64,000 bases of DNA from UBA4416 sp036676295. Lineage in GTDB: Bacteria; Bacteroidota; Bacteroidia; B-17B0; Aurantibacillaceae. The stretch spans positions 248,001 to 312,000 of the forward strand of contig JAKFDE010000016.1 of NCBI GenBank assembly GCA_036676295.1, written 5' to 3'. Below the pieces are notes generated by a model. That model saw only the letters and a program-made list of their open reading frames with translations, was not told where the DNA came from and searched no databases. Of this stretch, positions 53,212-62,345 are shown one piece after another; the stretch's first letter is position 1, and every line of letters starts with the position of its first letter. The translations under genes and the position numbers were made by a program.

Positions 53212-53307
53212 TTTACAATAATTAGTAAAACAAAAATAAAATTATTAGTCCAAAATAGACGAAGTGTAGGTTTAACTTATTAACAGGTGAATTGTGTTAA
53301 TTTTTGA

Positions 53308-54105
53308 TTACTTAGGTAGTAACGCTTTTTCGATTCGGGCAGCTATTAGGTCTGCTAACTGGGCAAAATAAGTATTAATAATTTTATTAGGGTTATTAAC
53401 CCCAACAGGTAAATTAACCTCAGCAATACCTGAATTTATTTCTTTAGCATCAACGGTATAAACCGTATAATGCAAAATTATTTTTCTATTAGCCGACGCA
53501 TTAAAATCTGCGGGAGAACCAACCAATGCTTTAATATCTAATTCGTTGATGAATAAGTAAAGATCCGTTTTATATTTTCCGCTTAAATAAGGTACTAAAG
53601 TTGCGTTTTTCAACTTAGCGTTCATAAAACGAACATCACTGTTACTTTCAACATTCAATTGTCCTTTTTCAATTTTATGTTCATCCTTTTCTTTTACAGG
53701 AGCTTTGTAGTTGGCCTGATCCGGTGCTTTTTGATATTGATAAGTCAGGTACTGATAAATGTTTTCAAGATCTTTTTTTGTTTTAACAGTATCTTCCATG
53801 AGATCAACTACACTCATTTTTGATTTCAATTTTTTGTATAACTGCTCATTGATCCCATCGCGCATGGTAGCCTTAATTTGCTTAGCCGTTAACTTAGTTT
53901 CCTTATTGATCAAATGATCGATCTCACTTAAATACATACGATTTTCAAATGGGATGAGCATGATCTTATGCTTAGCCGCGGGCGCTTTTGTATTGGAAGT
54001 ACCTGTGTTACTAATTGTTTTGTCTTGAGCCATTAAAGGATTAAAGATGCAAGACACAAGATACAAGACCGCAGAAATTGAAAGTAGTAACTTAAATTTT
54101 CTCAT
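53308..54105 (-). CDS. secreted protein of unknown function
   Basis: 265 residues from the ATG at 54103-54105; a TTG three codons earlier is the alternative. A signal peptide (KLLLSISAVLYLVSC) could be type I, cut at LMAQ, or lipid-anchored at Cys. The conserved-looking core is KIMLIPFENRMYLSEIDHLI and LTAKQIKATMRDGINEQLYK, and later TDLYLFINELDIKALVGSPA. It looks like an envelope protein with an alpha/beta fold, possibly CsgG-like at the start. I do not recognise the family. Confidence 0.6.
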   Translation of the reverse strand: MRKFKLLLSISAVLYLVSCIFNPLMAQDKTISNTGTSNTKAPAAKHKIMLIPFENRMYLSEIDHLINKETKLTAKQIKATMRDGINEQLYKKLKSKMSVVDLMEDTVKTKKDLENIYQYLTYQYQKAPDQANYKAPVKEKDEHKIEKGQLNVESNSDVRFMNAKLKNATLVPYLSGKYKTDLYLFINELDIKALVGSPADFNASANRKIILHYTVYTVDAKEINSGIAEVNLPVGVNNPNKIINTYFAQLADLIAARIEKALLPK

Positions 54106-54138
54106 AATAAACAATTATAACGCGTTATAACTATAAAG

Positions 54139-55506
54139 TTACTTACCAAAATGAAAAAAATCATTTAAGTTAGCATATAACATTACAAACAATAAGAATG
54201 CCATCCCTACATACTGAGCATAAGTTAACACTTTAATACTTGGTGTTCTGCGCGTGATCATTTCATACAAGGTAAATACTACATGCCCGCCATCCAATGC
54301 CGGAATTGGCAATAAATTCATAAAGGCTAAAACAATAGATAAGAATGCCGTTCTGGTCCAAAAATCTTCCCAGTTCCATTCATCGCCAAACATTTTAGCC
54401 ATTGACTTGAATCCGCCAATGTGCTTATAAGCTCCGGTACTAGGCGTAAACATCATTTTAAATTGCCTCACGTATTTATCCAATTGATCAAACGTCATTG
54501 CAACCCCGGCAGGGAAAGATTCGAAGAAACCAAACTTAGTGCGCTCAAAACTTAATACACCATAGTTTTCTAATTCATCTTCTGAAGCCGGGTTAAATTG
54601 AGCTTGCATTTTAGACTGCTCATTAATTTTAACAGGAACCTTTAATGTTTCATTACCTCGTTTTACATTTAAAACAATGTCTTCATTTTTAAAACTCTTT
54701 AACGTGCTTTGGAACTGGTCGTAATAAGCGATCTTAATAGAATCATTGATCCCAAAAATCCAATCTCCGGTTTTTAAGTTCACATCTTTATTAACTGATG
54801 TTTTCTCAAATCCGCCAAAAATAGCAGGCGTACGAAGGTTAATAAAAAATAAATTTTCTGTTTTTGCAATTTGATCAATAAAATCCTGAGGTAATTTAAC
54901 TTCAACTTGCTCTCCGTTTCTATCCAGTTGAACAGTATGCCCTAATAAAATCTCCAAGCGCAAGTCATTAAAATATTTTACCGGTTTATGATCAACCGAA
55001 ATGATTTTATCGCCTGTTTTAAAACCAACAGCCATACCTAAAGAATCACGACACTCGATACCACCTTTTAAACTTGTCATTGGTACTTTTTTCTCTCCCC
55101 ATGTAAATAAGATCATGGCATAAATTAAAAATGCCAATAATACATTTACGATGATCCCTCCAAGCATTACAATTAAACGTTGCCACGCCGGATGTGCTCT
55201 AAACTCCCAAGGCTCCGCGGGTTTAGCCATTTGGTCCGTATCTAAGCTTTCGTCTATCATACCTGCAATAGAAACATAACCGCCCATAGGAAACCAACCT
55301 AAACCATATTCGGTATCACCAATTTTCTTTTTAAAAATGGCAAAATTTAAAACGCCTGGTAATGGAAATAAGAAATCAAAAAACAAATAAAATTTTTCGA
55401 CGCGTATCTTAAACATTCGGGCGGTAATGAAATGTCCGAATTCGTGTAATAAAATCAATAAGCCTAAGCTTGTAATAAATTGTGCAATGTTAATAAAAGT
55501 ACCCAT
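54139..55506 (-). CDS. rseP: RseP-type site-2 intramembrane metalloprotease
   Basis: 455-residue zinc protease of the inner membrane that cleaves anti-sigma factors or signal peptide remnants. Catalytic LLILLHEFGHFITARMF near 17-33, the second metal-site motif LLPIPALDGGHVVFTLYEM near 393-411, and PDZ regions around GFKTGDKIISVDHKPVKYFN and NLKTGDWIFGINDSIK. ATG start, three bases after dxr in the same direction, a pairing I recall from other Bacteroidota. Confidence 0.94.
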   Translation of the reverse strand: MGTFINIAQFITSLGLLILLHEFGHFITARMFKIRVEKFYLFFDFLFPLPGVLNFAIFKKKIGDTEYGLGWFPMGGYVSIAGMIDESLDTDQMAKPAEPWEFRAHPAWQRLIVMLGGIIVNVLLAFLIYAMILFTWGEKKVPMTSLKGGIECRDSLGMAVGFKTGDKIISVDHKPVKYFNDLRLEILLGHTVQLDRNGEQVEVKLPQDFIDQIAKTENLFFINLRTPAIFGGFEKTSVNKDVNLKTGDWIFGINDSIKIAYYDQFQSTLKSFKNEDIVLNVKRGNETLKVPVKINEQSKMQAQFNPASEDELENYGVLSFERTKFGFFESFPAGVAMTFDQLDKYVRQFKMMFTPSTGAYKHIGGFKSMAKMFGDEWNWEDFWTRTAFLSIVLAFMNLLPIPALDGGHVVFTLYEMITRRTPSIKVLTYAQYVGMAFLLFVMLYANLNDFFHFGK

Positions 55507-55509
55507 GTA

Positions 55510-56691
55510 TTATTTTAAAATTAATTCTTTTGTCATCAAGCGTGTTTCTTTATCACACTGTATATAATCTTCCAACGAAGGTGTTTTGATCATTGGCATT
55601 CTGTCTAAAACATTTGCTATGACATCACTCATTTGCAAAAATCCTATTTTATCTTCTAAAAATGCTTGTACTACAATTTCGTTAGCGGCATTTAAAACAC
55701 AAGGCATATTCCCGCCTTTTTCCATTGCCTTAAACGCTAAGGCTAAATTACTAAAGGTTTCCATATCCGGCTTCTCAAAAGTGAGCTGTGGATAGTTAAA
55801 AAAATCAAAACGTGGAAAATTATTTTGAATTCTACCGGGATACGCAAAGGCATATTGAATAGGCAACTTCATATCGGGTAAGCCCATTTGTGCTTTCATG
55901 CTCCCATCCTGAAATTGTGCAATGCTATGTACAATGCTTTGCGGATGAACGATCACATCAATTTGTTCAGGCTTTAAATTAAACAACCATTTGGCTTCGA
56001 TCACTTCCAATCCTTTATTCATTAAACTTGCAGAATCGATGGTGATCTTTGCTCCCATCACCCAATTAGGATGTTTGAGGGCTTGCTCCTTTTTTACCGA
56101 AGCTAAAAAGGCTCGGTCTTTTCCTCTAAAAGGTCCACCAGAAGCTGTTAAATATATTTTTTCAATAGGATTATCAAACTCACCAACCAAACATTGAAAA
56201 ATAGCCGAATGTTCGGAATCAACCGGATAAAGGTTTACTGCATTTTCGTAAGCTAATTTAGTTACAATATCTCCGGCAACTACCAGAGTTTCTTTATTAG
56301 CTAAAGCAATTTGTTTACGGTGTTTAATGGCGTTGATGGTAGATGCTAAACCAGCATAACCAACTATGGAAGCCAAAACCATATCAATGGTTTCCATTTC
56401 CACGATCTGTTCAATTGATTTTGCACCGGCAAATACTTTCACATCGTGCGAAAACAAAGCCTCTTTAACTTGTTGGTATTTAGTTTCATCACCAATAACA
56501 ACCGCATTGGGTTTAAATTCAATGGCTTGCTTGATCAAAAGATCTGCATTGCCATTAGCCACTAAAACCTCAACTTCAAATTCAGTAGGATTTTCTTTTA
56601 CAACTTCCAACGCTTGGGTGCCAATACTTCCGGTACTGCCCATGATGGCTAAGCGTTTTGGCGATTTTTCGATATTTCTTGGAGTATTCAT
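55510..56691 (-). CDS. dxr: 1-deoxy-D-xylulose 5-phosphate reductoisomerase
   Basis: NADPH-dependent MEP-pathway enzyme. 393 residues from the ATG at 56689-56691; the in-frame extension to 56814 only translates a dispersed repeat and is rejected. RLAIMGSTGSIGTQALEVVK binds NADPH, ALANKETLVVAGDIV is near 116-130, then VDSEHSAIFQCLVG, TASGGPFRGKDRAFL, and ITIDSASLMNKGLEVIEAKW for substrate and metal. Works with ispG at 40982. Confidence 0.96.
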   Translation of the reverse strand: MNTPRNIEKSPKRLAIMGSTGSIGTQALEVVKENPTEFEVEVLVANGNADLLIKQAIEFKPNAVVIGDETKYQQVKEALFSHDVKVFAGAKSIEQIVEMETIDMVLASIVGYAGLASTINAIKHRKQIALANKETLVVAGDIVTKLAYENAVNLYPVDSEHSAIFQCLVGEFDNPIEKIYLTASGGPFRGKDRAFLASVKKEQALKHPNWVMGAKITIDSASLMNKGLEVIEAKWLFNLKPEQIDVIVHPQSIVHSIAQFQDGSMKAQMGLPDMKLPIQYAFAYPGRIQNNFPRFDFFNYPQLTFEKPDMETFSNLALAFKAMEKGGNMPCVLNAANEIVVQAFLEDKIGFLQMSDVIANVLDRMPMIKTPSLEDYIQCDKETRLMTKELILK

Positions 56692-56734
56692 TAAAATGTG
56701 TAAAAATGGCGAAAATTTTAGGATTACGGAAATA

Positions 56735-56860
56735 AGTTTTTCACCACAGAGACACAGAGAAAAAACAAGAACAGCTAAACTAATATTCATTAAATTTGTT
56801 CCCTCACAATACATTGAATTACGGGTTTACTTTACCTCCGTGTCTCTGTGGTGAACACGA
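56735..56860. repeat. MITE-like element with 16-bp terminal inverted repeats
   Basis: ttcaccacagagacac (56740-56755) and gtgtctctgtggtgaa (56840-56855) are perfect reverse complements 84 bases apart, in the gap between dxr and hemH. The CACAGAGACACAGAG sequence is a well-known dispersed bacterial repeat. The element supplies false N-terminal extensions (LCLCGE-like) to both flanking genes. A related fragment (aacacagag, 44365-44373) follows the helicase gene. Confidence 0.7.
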
Positions 56861-56867
56861 TAACACT

Positions 56868-57881
56868 ATGAAACAAAAAACAGCCATATTACTCCTACAG
56901 CTAGGAACGCCTGATAGTCCTAAAAAATCAGATGTTCGCAGATATTTGACGCAATTTTTAAATGACCCCAGAGTGATTGATATTCCCTGGTTAAGCAGAA
57001 CATTGCTTGTAAATGGCATTATCGTTCCTTTTCGTTCAGGAAATTCATCAAAATTATATCAGGCAATTTGGGATGAAAAAACAGGCTCCCCTTTATTAAA
57101 ACATACCTTAGATCTACAGAAAAAATTGCAACTAGCCGTTGGCAGCGATGTGAAAGTTGAAATGGCCATGCGTTATCAAAACCCAAGTATGGAAAGTGTT
57201 TTGGAGCGAATGAAAAAAGAAGGTTACCACAAAATCATTGTGTTTCCATTATTTCCTCAGTATGCTTCCAGCAGTACGGGCAGTGCTTTACAGGAATTTA
57301 TGCGCATTGTGAGTCAATGGTGGGTAATACCTGAATTAAAAATCATCAGTCAATATTTTGATAATGAAGATTACATTAATTGTATTGTGAATAGAGCTAA
57401 ACAACATGATTTTTCAAAATACGATCATGTGATTTTTAGTTACCATGGTTTGCCTGAAAGACAAGTAGATAAAGTATATGAAGATGGTTATTTGTGTAAA
57501 GATCACGATTGCGAAACAGAAATAACCGAAACAAATTACTATTGTTACAAAGCAGGGTGTTATCAAACTACTAAAGCCATTGTAAAAAAATTAAATATAC
57601 CTGAAGGAAAATACACTTTGAGTTTTCAAAGTCGCCTAGATGATAAATGGTTGCAACCTTTTAGTGATAAGGTGGTGGAAGATCTGGCAAAAAAGGGGAT
57701 GAAAAACATTTTAGTATTTTCTCCGGCATTTACAGCTGATTGTTTAGAAACTATTTATGAAATTGGAACCGAATATCAGGAAATTTTCCATAAACATGGT
57801 GGCGAAAAAATTCAGTTAGTTGAAAGTTTAAATAGTGGGGATGATTGGGTGGAGACTGTAAAGAAGATTGCAATGAAATAA
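56868..57881 (+). CDS. hemH: ferrochelatase
   Basis: Inserts iron into protoporphyrin IX, last step of haem synthesis. 338 residues from the ATG at 56868; the earlier in-frame TTG lies in the repeat. KTAILLLQLGTPDSPKKSDV, YRDPxV-like FLNDPRVIDIPWLSRTLL, AMRYQNPSMESVLERMKKEG, catalytic His in HVIFSYHGLPERQVDK near 192-207 and Glu in AFTADCLETIYEIGTEYQ. Ends at a strong terminator. Confidence 0.96.
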   Translation: MKQKTAILLLQLGTPDSPKKSDVRRYLTQFLNDPRVIDIPWLSRTLLVNGIIVPFRSGNSSKLYQAIWDEKTGSPLLKHTLDLQKKLQLAVGSDVKVEMAMRYQNPSMESVLERMKKEGYHKIIVFPLFPQYASSSTGSALQEFMRIVSQWWVIPELKIISQYFDNEDYINCIVNRAKQHDFSKYDHVIFSYHGLPERQVDKVYEDGYLCKDHDCETEITETNYYCYKAGCYQTTKAIVKKLNIPEGKYTLSFQSRLDDKWLQPFSDKVVEDLAKKGMKNILVFSPAFTADCLETIYEIGTEYQEIFHKHGGEKIQLVESLNSGDDWVETVKKIAMK

Positions 57882-57886
57882 AAAAA

Positions 57887-57911
57887 GAGCGACAAATATG
57901 TCGCTCTTTTT
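57887..57911. terminator. bidirectional terminator after hemH
   Basis: gagcgaca (57887-57894) pairs with tgtcgctc (57899-57906), loop aata, T-run 57907-57911, with an A-run on the other side. Serves hemH on the plus strand and possibly the T9SS substrate gene on the minus strand. Confidence 0.92.
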
Positions 57912-57932
57912 ATTTTAAAAATACCTATTGAA

Positions 57933-59906
57933 TTAATAAATAACTATTTTTTTAGTGTAGGATCTATACCCTTCATTACTTTTCATATTAATAATATAAA
58001 CACCTTTAGCTAAGCTGTGAACAGGAATACTATAGGTATTCTCAGTTTGAAAATCTGTTTTTTGAGATTCCATAGCCGGTTTACCAAAAGGATCTAATAT
58101 TTCTACATCATAATTATCAAAGCCTTTAGAATAAGATTTTATTGTAATTAATTTATCAACCTCTGCAAAAAATATTTCGGGCTCTTGGGTTTCTGCATCA
58201 AGATCCACAAAAATAATTTTACTATAGGCAAATGTGCCATCAAGATCATATTGCTTTAAACGATAGTAAATTTGTTTATTTTCCGAACTGTAATCAATAA
58301 AACTATAATCTCTTCTTTCAGATGAATTCCCGGTTGCCTTTACATTGCCAATTGTACTAAATACAAAGCCGTCATCAGAACGTTCAATATCAAAATGATT
58401 TGCGTTTTGTTCAGTAGCTGTTGACCAAAATAATTTTATGTTACCACCATCTTTAAATGCATCAAAATCTAACCATGTGATTGGTAATGGAACAAGAGTT
58501 GTATTAAAACCCATTTTACATACGTCACCGGCATTCCCATCTACTGCTAAATAGATAGTTTGTCCAGGTGCTAATGAACCTAAGCTAATAGTTCCTGTCC
58601 CTGCCGCGCAACCTAAATAACATGGTAATGTTCCATATAAATTATTTGTGGCACAAGCACAACTTGTAAAAGCTGCAAATTGAGCTAAACCACTTTCTCC
58701 ATTGTTACAAGTAATGCTATTTATCGAAACATTAGCTGTGGTAGTTGTAGCTGAAAAAGTGTACCAAACAGTGTTTTCATTTGAATACCAGGTTCCTCCC
58801 GAACAAGCAGCCGAACCCTCATTCATAGGACCACCCAACGTTCCTGAACCTCCCAAATTATCGCCTATAGCGCCTAAATTACAACCTGTTGAAGATGAGG
58901 TGGCACCACTACAAGCATCATTAACAGGCGTTGAAGAACCAACAATATCATATGGTAAGGTAAATGCTTTATTAGAATCGTCAAACATATATACCCATAC
59001 ATCTTGCGTAGGGTCTAAATTTTGTATTACAGCATTTCCAACCGAAAAAGCACCAGCACTAAAGCTACCAATTTGAGTACAGCTGAATGTGGTTAATGCA
59101 GCGCAAGATGTTCCCTGATAAATCTGCGCATAAATACTATGATTTCCGGAAGCTGCGCTTCCACCATAAGCATCTTCCCAATTAAAAGTAAGGGCTGTTA
59201 CACCGGCTGCTAAATCATAATGTGCCCACGATCCACCTGAAAAACTTGCACCGCAAGTAGGTGCAGGAGAAGGGACTGCGGAACCAGCATCGGAATAAGT
59301 AACCACTCCTGCAGACGTTTCAAGATTTGTAGTTCCAACATCTGCACAGGTCATTAAGCTAACAGAGCTATTTACAGCGGCAGGGCAACCGGAGCTTGCG
59401 GTTGTCATCGGTGGAGCATTATATACTTTTATACAAAAATTTTGTGCAATGGTACTTGGCATATCACATAAAATATAATATACATTACCTACTGTTAAAC
59501 CTGTTAACCCCAGTTCTTCGTAAGGGCCGGTTGTATAATTTACACATCCTCCACCAGCAATTGGTGTTGCCGTAGAAGCGGGACAACTACCGGGTGCAGC
59601 GCCTCCATTATAAACCGCAGTCATAGGCGTATAACTAAGTCCATTATCATAAAGATTAACAAATGCATTAGTGGCAGTTGCAGTGAATTTATACCAAACA
59701 CCATCATCATTAGCAAATCCAAAACAAGGAGCTCCGCTTGGCTCACCTGTATTGGTATTTAGAGCAACTATACTTCCTGCGGTACAAGGTGCCCCAATAG
59801 TTAAAGAAGTTGCACTTGTACACACATTATTAGCTGACTGTCCAAAAAAATTCAAACTGAAACCTAAAAGAATTACTAGAGAGAAAAATTGTAGAAACTT
59901 ATTCAT
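57933..59906 (-). CDS. T9SS-exported surface protein with type A sorting domain
   Basis: 657 residues. Signal peptide FFSLVILLGFSLNFFGQ, then PPC-like beta domains with many Gly, Ser, Thr and paired Cys (ANNVCTSATSLTIGAPCTAG; DDGVWYKFTATATNAFVNLY). Residues near 480-560 hold the FN3-like segment WSTATEQNANHFDIERSDDG and IYYRLKQYDLDGTFAYSKI. The last 80 residues are the T9SS domain (SIPVHSLAKGVYIINMKSNE, ending KKIVIY). Cargo, probably adhesive. ATG start with a near copy of the ACTAAACAAAC leader. Confidence 0.9.
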   Translation of the reverse strand: MNKFLQFFSLVILLGFSLNFFGQSANNVCTSATSLTIGAPCTAGSIVALNTNTGEPSGAPCFGFANDDGVWYKFTATATNAFVNLYDNGLSYTPMTAVYNGGAAPGSCPASTATPIAGGGCVNYTTGPYEELGLTGLTVGNVYYILCDMPSTIAQNFCIKVYNAPPMTTASSGCPAAVNSSVSLMTCADVGTTNLETSAGVVTYSDAGSAVPSPAPTCGASFSGGSWAHYDLAAGVTALTFNWEDAYGGSAASGNHSIYAQIYQGTSCAALTTFSCTQIGSFSAGAFSVGNAVIQNLDPTQDVWVYMFDDSNKAFTLPYDIVGSSTPVNDACSGATSSSTGCNLGAIGDNLGGSGTLGGPMNEGSAACSGGTWYSNENTVWYTFSATTTTANVSINSITCNNGESGLAQFAAFTSCACATNNLYGTLPCYLGCAAGTGTISLGSLAPGQTIYLAVDGNAGDVCKMGFNTTLVPLPITWLDFDAFKDGGNIKLFWSTATEQNANHFDIERSDDGFVFSTIGNVKATGNSSERRDYSFIDYSSENKQIYYRLKQYDLDGTFAYSKIIFVDLDAETQEPEIFFAEVDKLITIKSYSKGFDNYDVEILDPFGKPAMESQKTDFQTENTYSIPVHSLAKGVYIINMKSNEGYRSYTKKIVIY

Positions 59907-60368
59907 GGTTTATTTGTTTAGTTTATAATATCTTAATTCAAAGCCAATGAGTACTTTAGTTTCGTTAAAAAAGGAACAAACGAAATACAGAAAATTTGAT
60001 AATTTTCGTCTTATTTTCTTAACAAAGTTAGTGCCTTTTTTACTCAATTTCGATAAAGCGGAGAAATTTAACAACTAAATCGTTACAGAAATAGGTAAAT
60101 ATACTTAGCTGAAAAGTGCTGATTTTATTGAAAAATGAAATCTAAATCGATTAAATTATTAAGTAAAAATACCTAATTCTGGGTGTATCTGGTTTATGAA
60201 GCAATATAACTCTATTTTTAGAGTGGTATTGATTAACCATGAACAAATAGCTTTAAACAAGAGGAAAAGGGCTTAGGTCTTGTTGTGACAAAATATTGGC
60301 CAAAAATTACAGAAAACAAAAAAGAGGCTTGTTTAGCAAGCCTCTTTTAAATTTAAACGATTATCGTT
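59907..60368. other. 462-base gap between two T9SS substrate genes
   Basis: Holds the leader of the 57,933 gene, a TAACTTTG -7-like box on the minus strand at 60023-60030 without a good TTG, a small hairpin actcta/tagagt (60209-60224), an imperfect inverted repeat aggtaaatatactta-like near 60092 and 60160, and a terminator at 60321-60347. I see no gene or structured RNA that I can name. Confidence 0.5.
60321..60347 (-). terminator. intrinsic terminator of the 60,369 gene
   Basis: aaagaggcttg (60321-60331) with caagcctcttt (60337-60347), perfect 11-bp stem and five-base loop; on the minus strand it is followed by a T-run. Confidence 0.9.
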
Positions 60369-61820
60369 CTATTTTATGATCATACGTTTTGTTATTACAT
60401 TATCCGGAGCAATAATTTTCATAAAATAAATTCCCTTAGATAACTTAACCGGAATCGCAAATTTAAAATCATCGATTCTTTTTATTTCATCATAAACTAC
60501 TGCACCATTAATGTCAGTTATTGTAATGGCAATATCCTTATTCGGGATTGAATTAAATAACAAATTAGACTCCTGATCTTCATTATTAGGATTAGGTACT
60601 ATAGTGAAATCAAAACTTTTATCATTTTTTGAATCAAGACTAATAATTTGATGATACTTTTCTTTACCATCAAAATCGGTTTGTTTTAATCTGTAATATG
60701 AAACGCCGTCAAGAGGTTTGGCATCTATCAAAGAATAATAAAGCATTGAGCTACTATTACCATTTCCTTTTACCTTACCAATAGCTGTAAAATCTACGCC
60801 ATCTGCTGATCTTTCAATTGTGAAATAATCATTGTTCTGCTCAGAAGCAGTTATCCATTTTAATTCCGCGTAATCACCTTTTTTATAAACGTCAAAAGAC
60901 AATAATTCGATTGGCAATAAAATGGCGCAATCAGTTGCTCCTGTTCCGCCTGTTTGAGAAAAGGAAATATTGGTTGCTAAATTTGAGAAGTTAGTGATCA
61001 TCATAATATAGGTCTCACCGGCAACGGCACCTGTTATATTAGCAACTTCTGAAGTTGCAGTTGAAAACGAACAATCTTCAATTGCCTGAGCATGTAATGC
61101 ATCTATACAACCACCGGGGAATCCAGCACCAACAGGGCCCCATAATGCAAAATCAATATCTCTTGCCGGAGAGCTAGACATCGTAATATCAATATTTCCT
61201 GATGTGGCAATTTGCAAATAAAACCAAGCCGGATTAGGTCTTGAAGCCAAACAACCATATGCTGGACCTAATGGCGCCTGACCGGTATTTACCCCAGCCG
61301 GGTAAGTTACAGTGCTACCGGTACAAAAAGGGCTTGCACTGTTACAAATTGAACCGGCTGTATTAGTTCCAACGGGATTATCTGTACAAAGAGTAAAGCT
61401 TCCAGAACTAGTAGAAGTTATCATTACATAATACTGATACCCCACAGTTAATGAGGATTGAGTTACGGTCATTGCTGCGTAGTTACCTGCTGGAGCAGCA
61501 CAACCCACCTGAACATTTTGATTGATATCACAATTATTACCCGTAGGCGCAATAACCGCTAATTCTGGTCTTGAACTACCAGGACCACTAATAGTAAAAG
61601 TAGCCGTTGGTCCTTGAGCTGTAAAGGTAAACCACACATTATTATTATCACCCATGCAAGAACCAATGTAGGAATCATAGGTAGCTCCTGTATTGTCAAA
61701 AGTAATACAGCCTCCGCTTAAATTGGTAATATTGGTAGGCGAACTACAATTGTTATTGGCAGGCTGAGATAATAGAACTGAACTAATTAGAAGAGAAAAA
61801 AGAGTAAAAAAATTTTTCAT
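60369..61820 (-). CDS. T9SS-exported protein with type A sorting domain
   Basis: 483 residues. Signal peptide NFFTLFSLLISSVLLSQ, then PPC/CUB-like beta domains with cysteine pairs (ANNNCSSPTNITNLSGGC; NNVWFTFTAQGPTATFTISG). An FN3-like segment like that of the 57,933 gene follows (WITASEQNNDYFTIERSADG; SYYRLKQTDFDGKEKY). The T9SS end is DFTIVPNPNNEDQE through KLSKGIYFMKIIAPDNVITK, closing KRMIIK. ATG start, ten bases after a small secreted protein. Probably a surface adhesin. Confidence 0.9.
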   Translation of the reverse strand: MKNFFTLFSLLISSVLLSQPANNNCSSPTNITNLSGGCITFDNTGATYDSYIGSCMGDNNNVWFTFTAQGPTATFTISGPGSSRPELAVIAPTGNNCDINQNVQVGCAAPAGNYAAMTVTQSSLTVGYQYYVMITSTSSGSFTLCTDNPVGTNTAGSICNSASPFCTGSTVTYPAGVNTGQAPLGPAYGCLASRPNPAWFYLQIATSGNIDITMSSSPARDIDFALWGPVGAGFPGGCIDALHAQAIEDCSFSTATSEVANITGAVAGETYIMMITNFSNLATNISFSQTGGTGATDCAILLPIELLSFDVYKKGDYAELKWITASEQNNDYFTIERSADGVDFTAIGKVKGNGNSSSMLYYSLIDAKPLDGVSYYRLKQTDFDGKEKYHQIISLDSKNDKSFDFTIVPNPNNEDQESNLLFNSIPNKDIAITITDINGAVVYDEIKRIDDFKFAIPVKLSKGIYFMKIIAPDNVITKRMIIK

Positions 61821-61830
61821 GAATATAATA

Positions 61831-62166
61831 TTATTGAATTATTGAAAATTTAGCCCACTGAATACCGTTATCAACCATTGTTTTAGGCATGATCAAAACA
61901 TCATAATCTTTAATCTTAACCGTATTTTTATCGTCTTGTAATCTATTTTCTTCAATATATATGAGATCATTTTTAGAAAAATTCAAAAGATCAACGTGCT
62001 TAATATTTGGAATAGAAACTTGATAAGTTCCATCGGCTGCCGGTGTAGCAGATTGAGTCTTACTAACGCTCTTAGTACTATTTATCACGGTTTGGGCAAC
62101 AGATTTATTTTGCAACGCAAAAAAACCAATAAAAAAAACAGTACAAAAAACCAACGCTTTCATCAT
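61831..62166 (-). CDS. small secreted protein of unknown function
   Basis: 111 residues with a signal peptide (ALVFCTVFFIGFFALQNKSVAQ). The mature part is Ser/Thr-rich at first, then IKHVDLLNFSKNDLIYIEEN and DYDVLIMPKTMVDNGIQWAK. No family recognised. It lies ten bases before the T9SS substrate gene in the same direction and may work with it. ATG at 62164-62166; a second Met follows directly. Confidence 0.65.
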   Translation of the reverse strand: MMKALVFCTVFFIGFFALQNKSVAQTVINSTKSVSKTQSATPAADGTYQVSIPNIKHVDLLNFSKNDLIYIEENRLQDDKNTVKIKDYDVLIMPKTMVDNGIQWAKFSIIQ

Positions 62167-62345
62167 TTTTATTTTATAATTTTAATTTTTAATAGAGATT
62201 TATCAAGTAATTTAGTGTTGTGAAGTACAAGGGGGACAAAACATTCAATAATTTGACAGTATCATCTTATTTTATGCACAAATATAGTACCTTTTTTGCT
62301 TAAATAAATGCCATAAATTGATATAAACAGTAATTATTTGTTAAA

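Noticed and set aside
56692..56867. Long N-terminal extensions of dxr and hemH
   Set aside because: They translate the MITE-like repeat (LCLCGE-type peptides); conserved enzyme sequence begins near the later ATGs.
58702..59076. Plus-strand frame of 124 codons inside the T9SS substrate gene
   Set aside because: Shadow of a Gly/Ser/Thr-rich coding region; no recognisable protein and no start signals.
59907..60368. Possible small RNA or short gene in the 462-base gap
   Set aside because: Only weak hairpins and no convincing promoter-terminator pair on either strand; reported as a gap instead.
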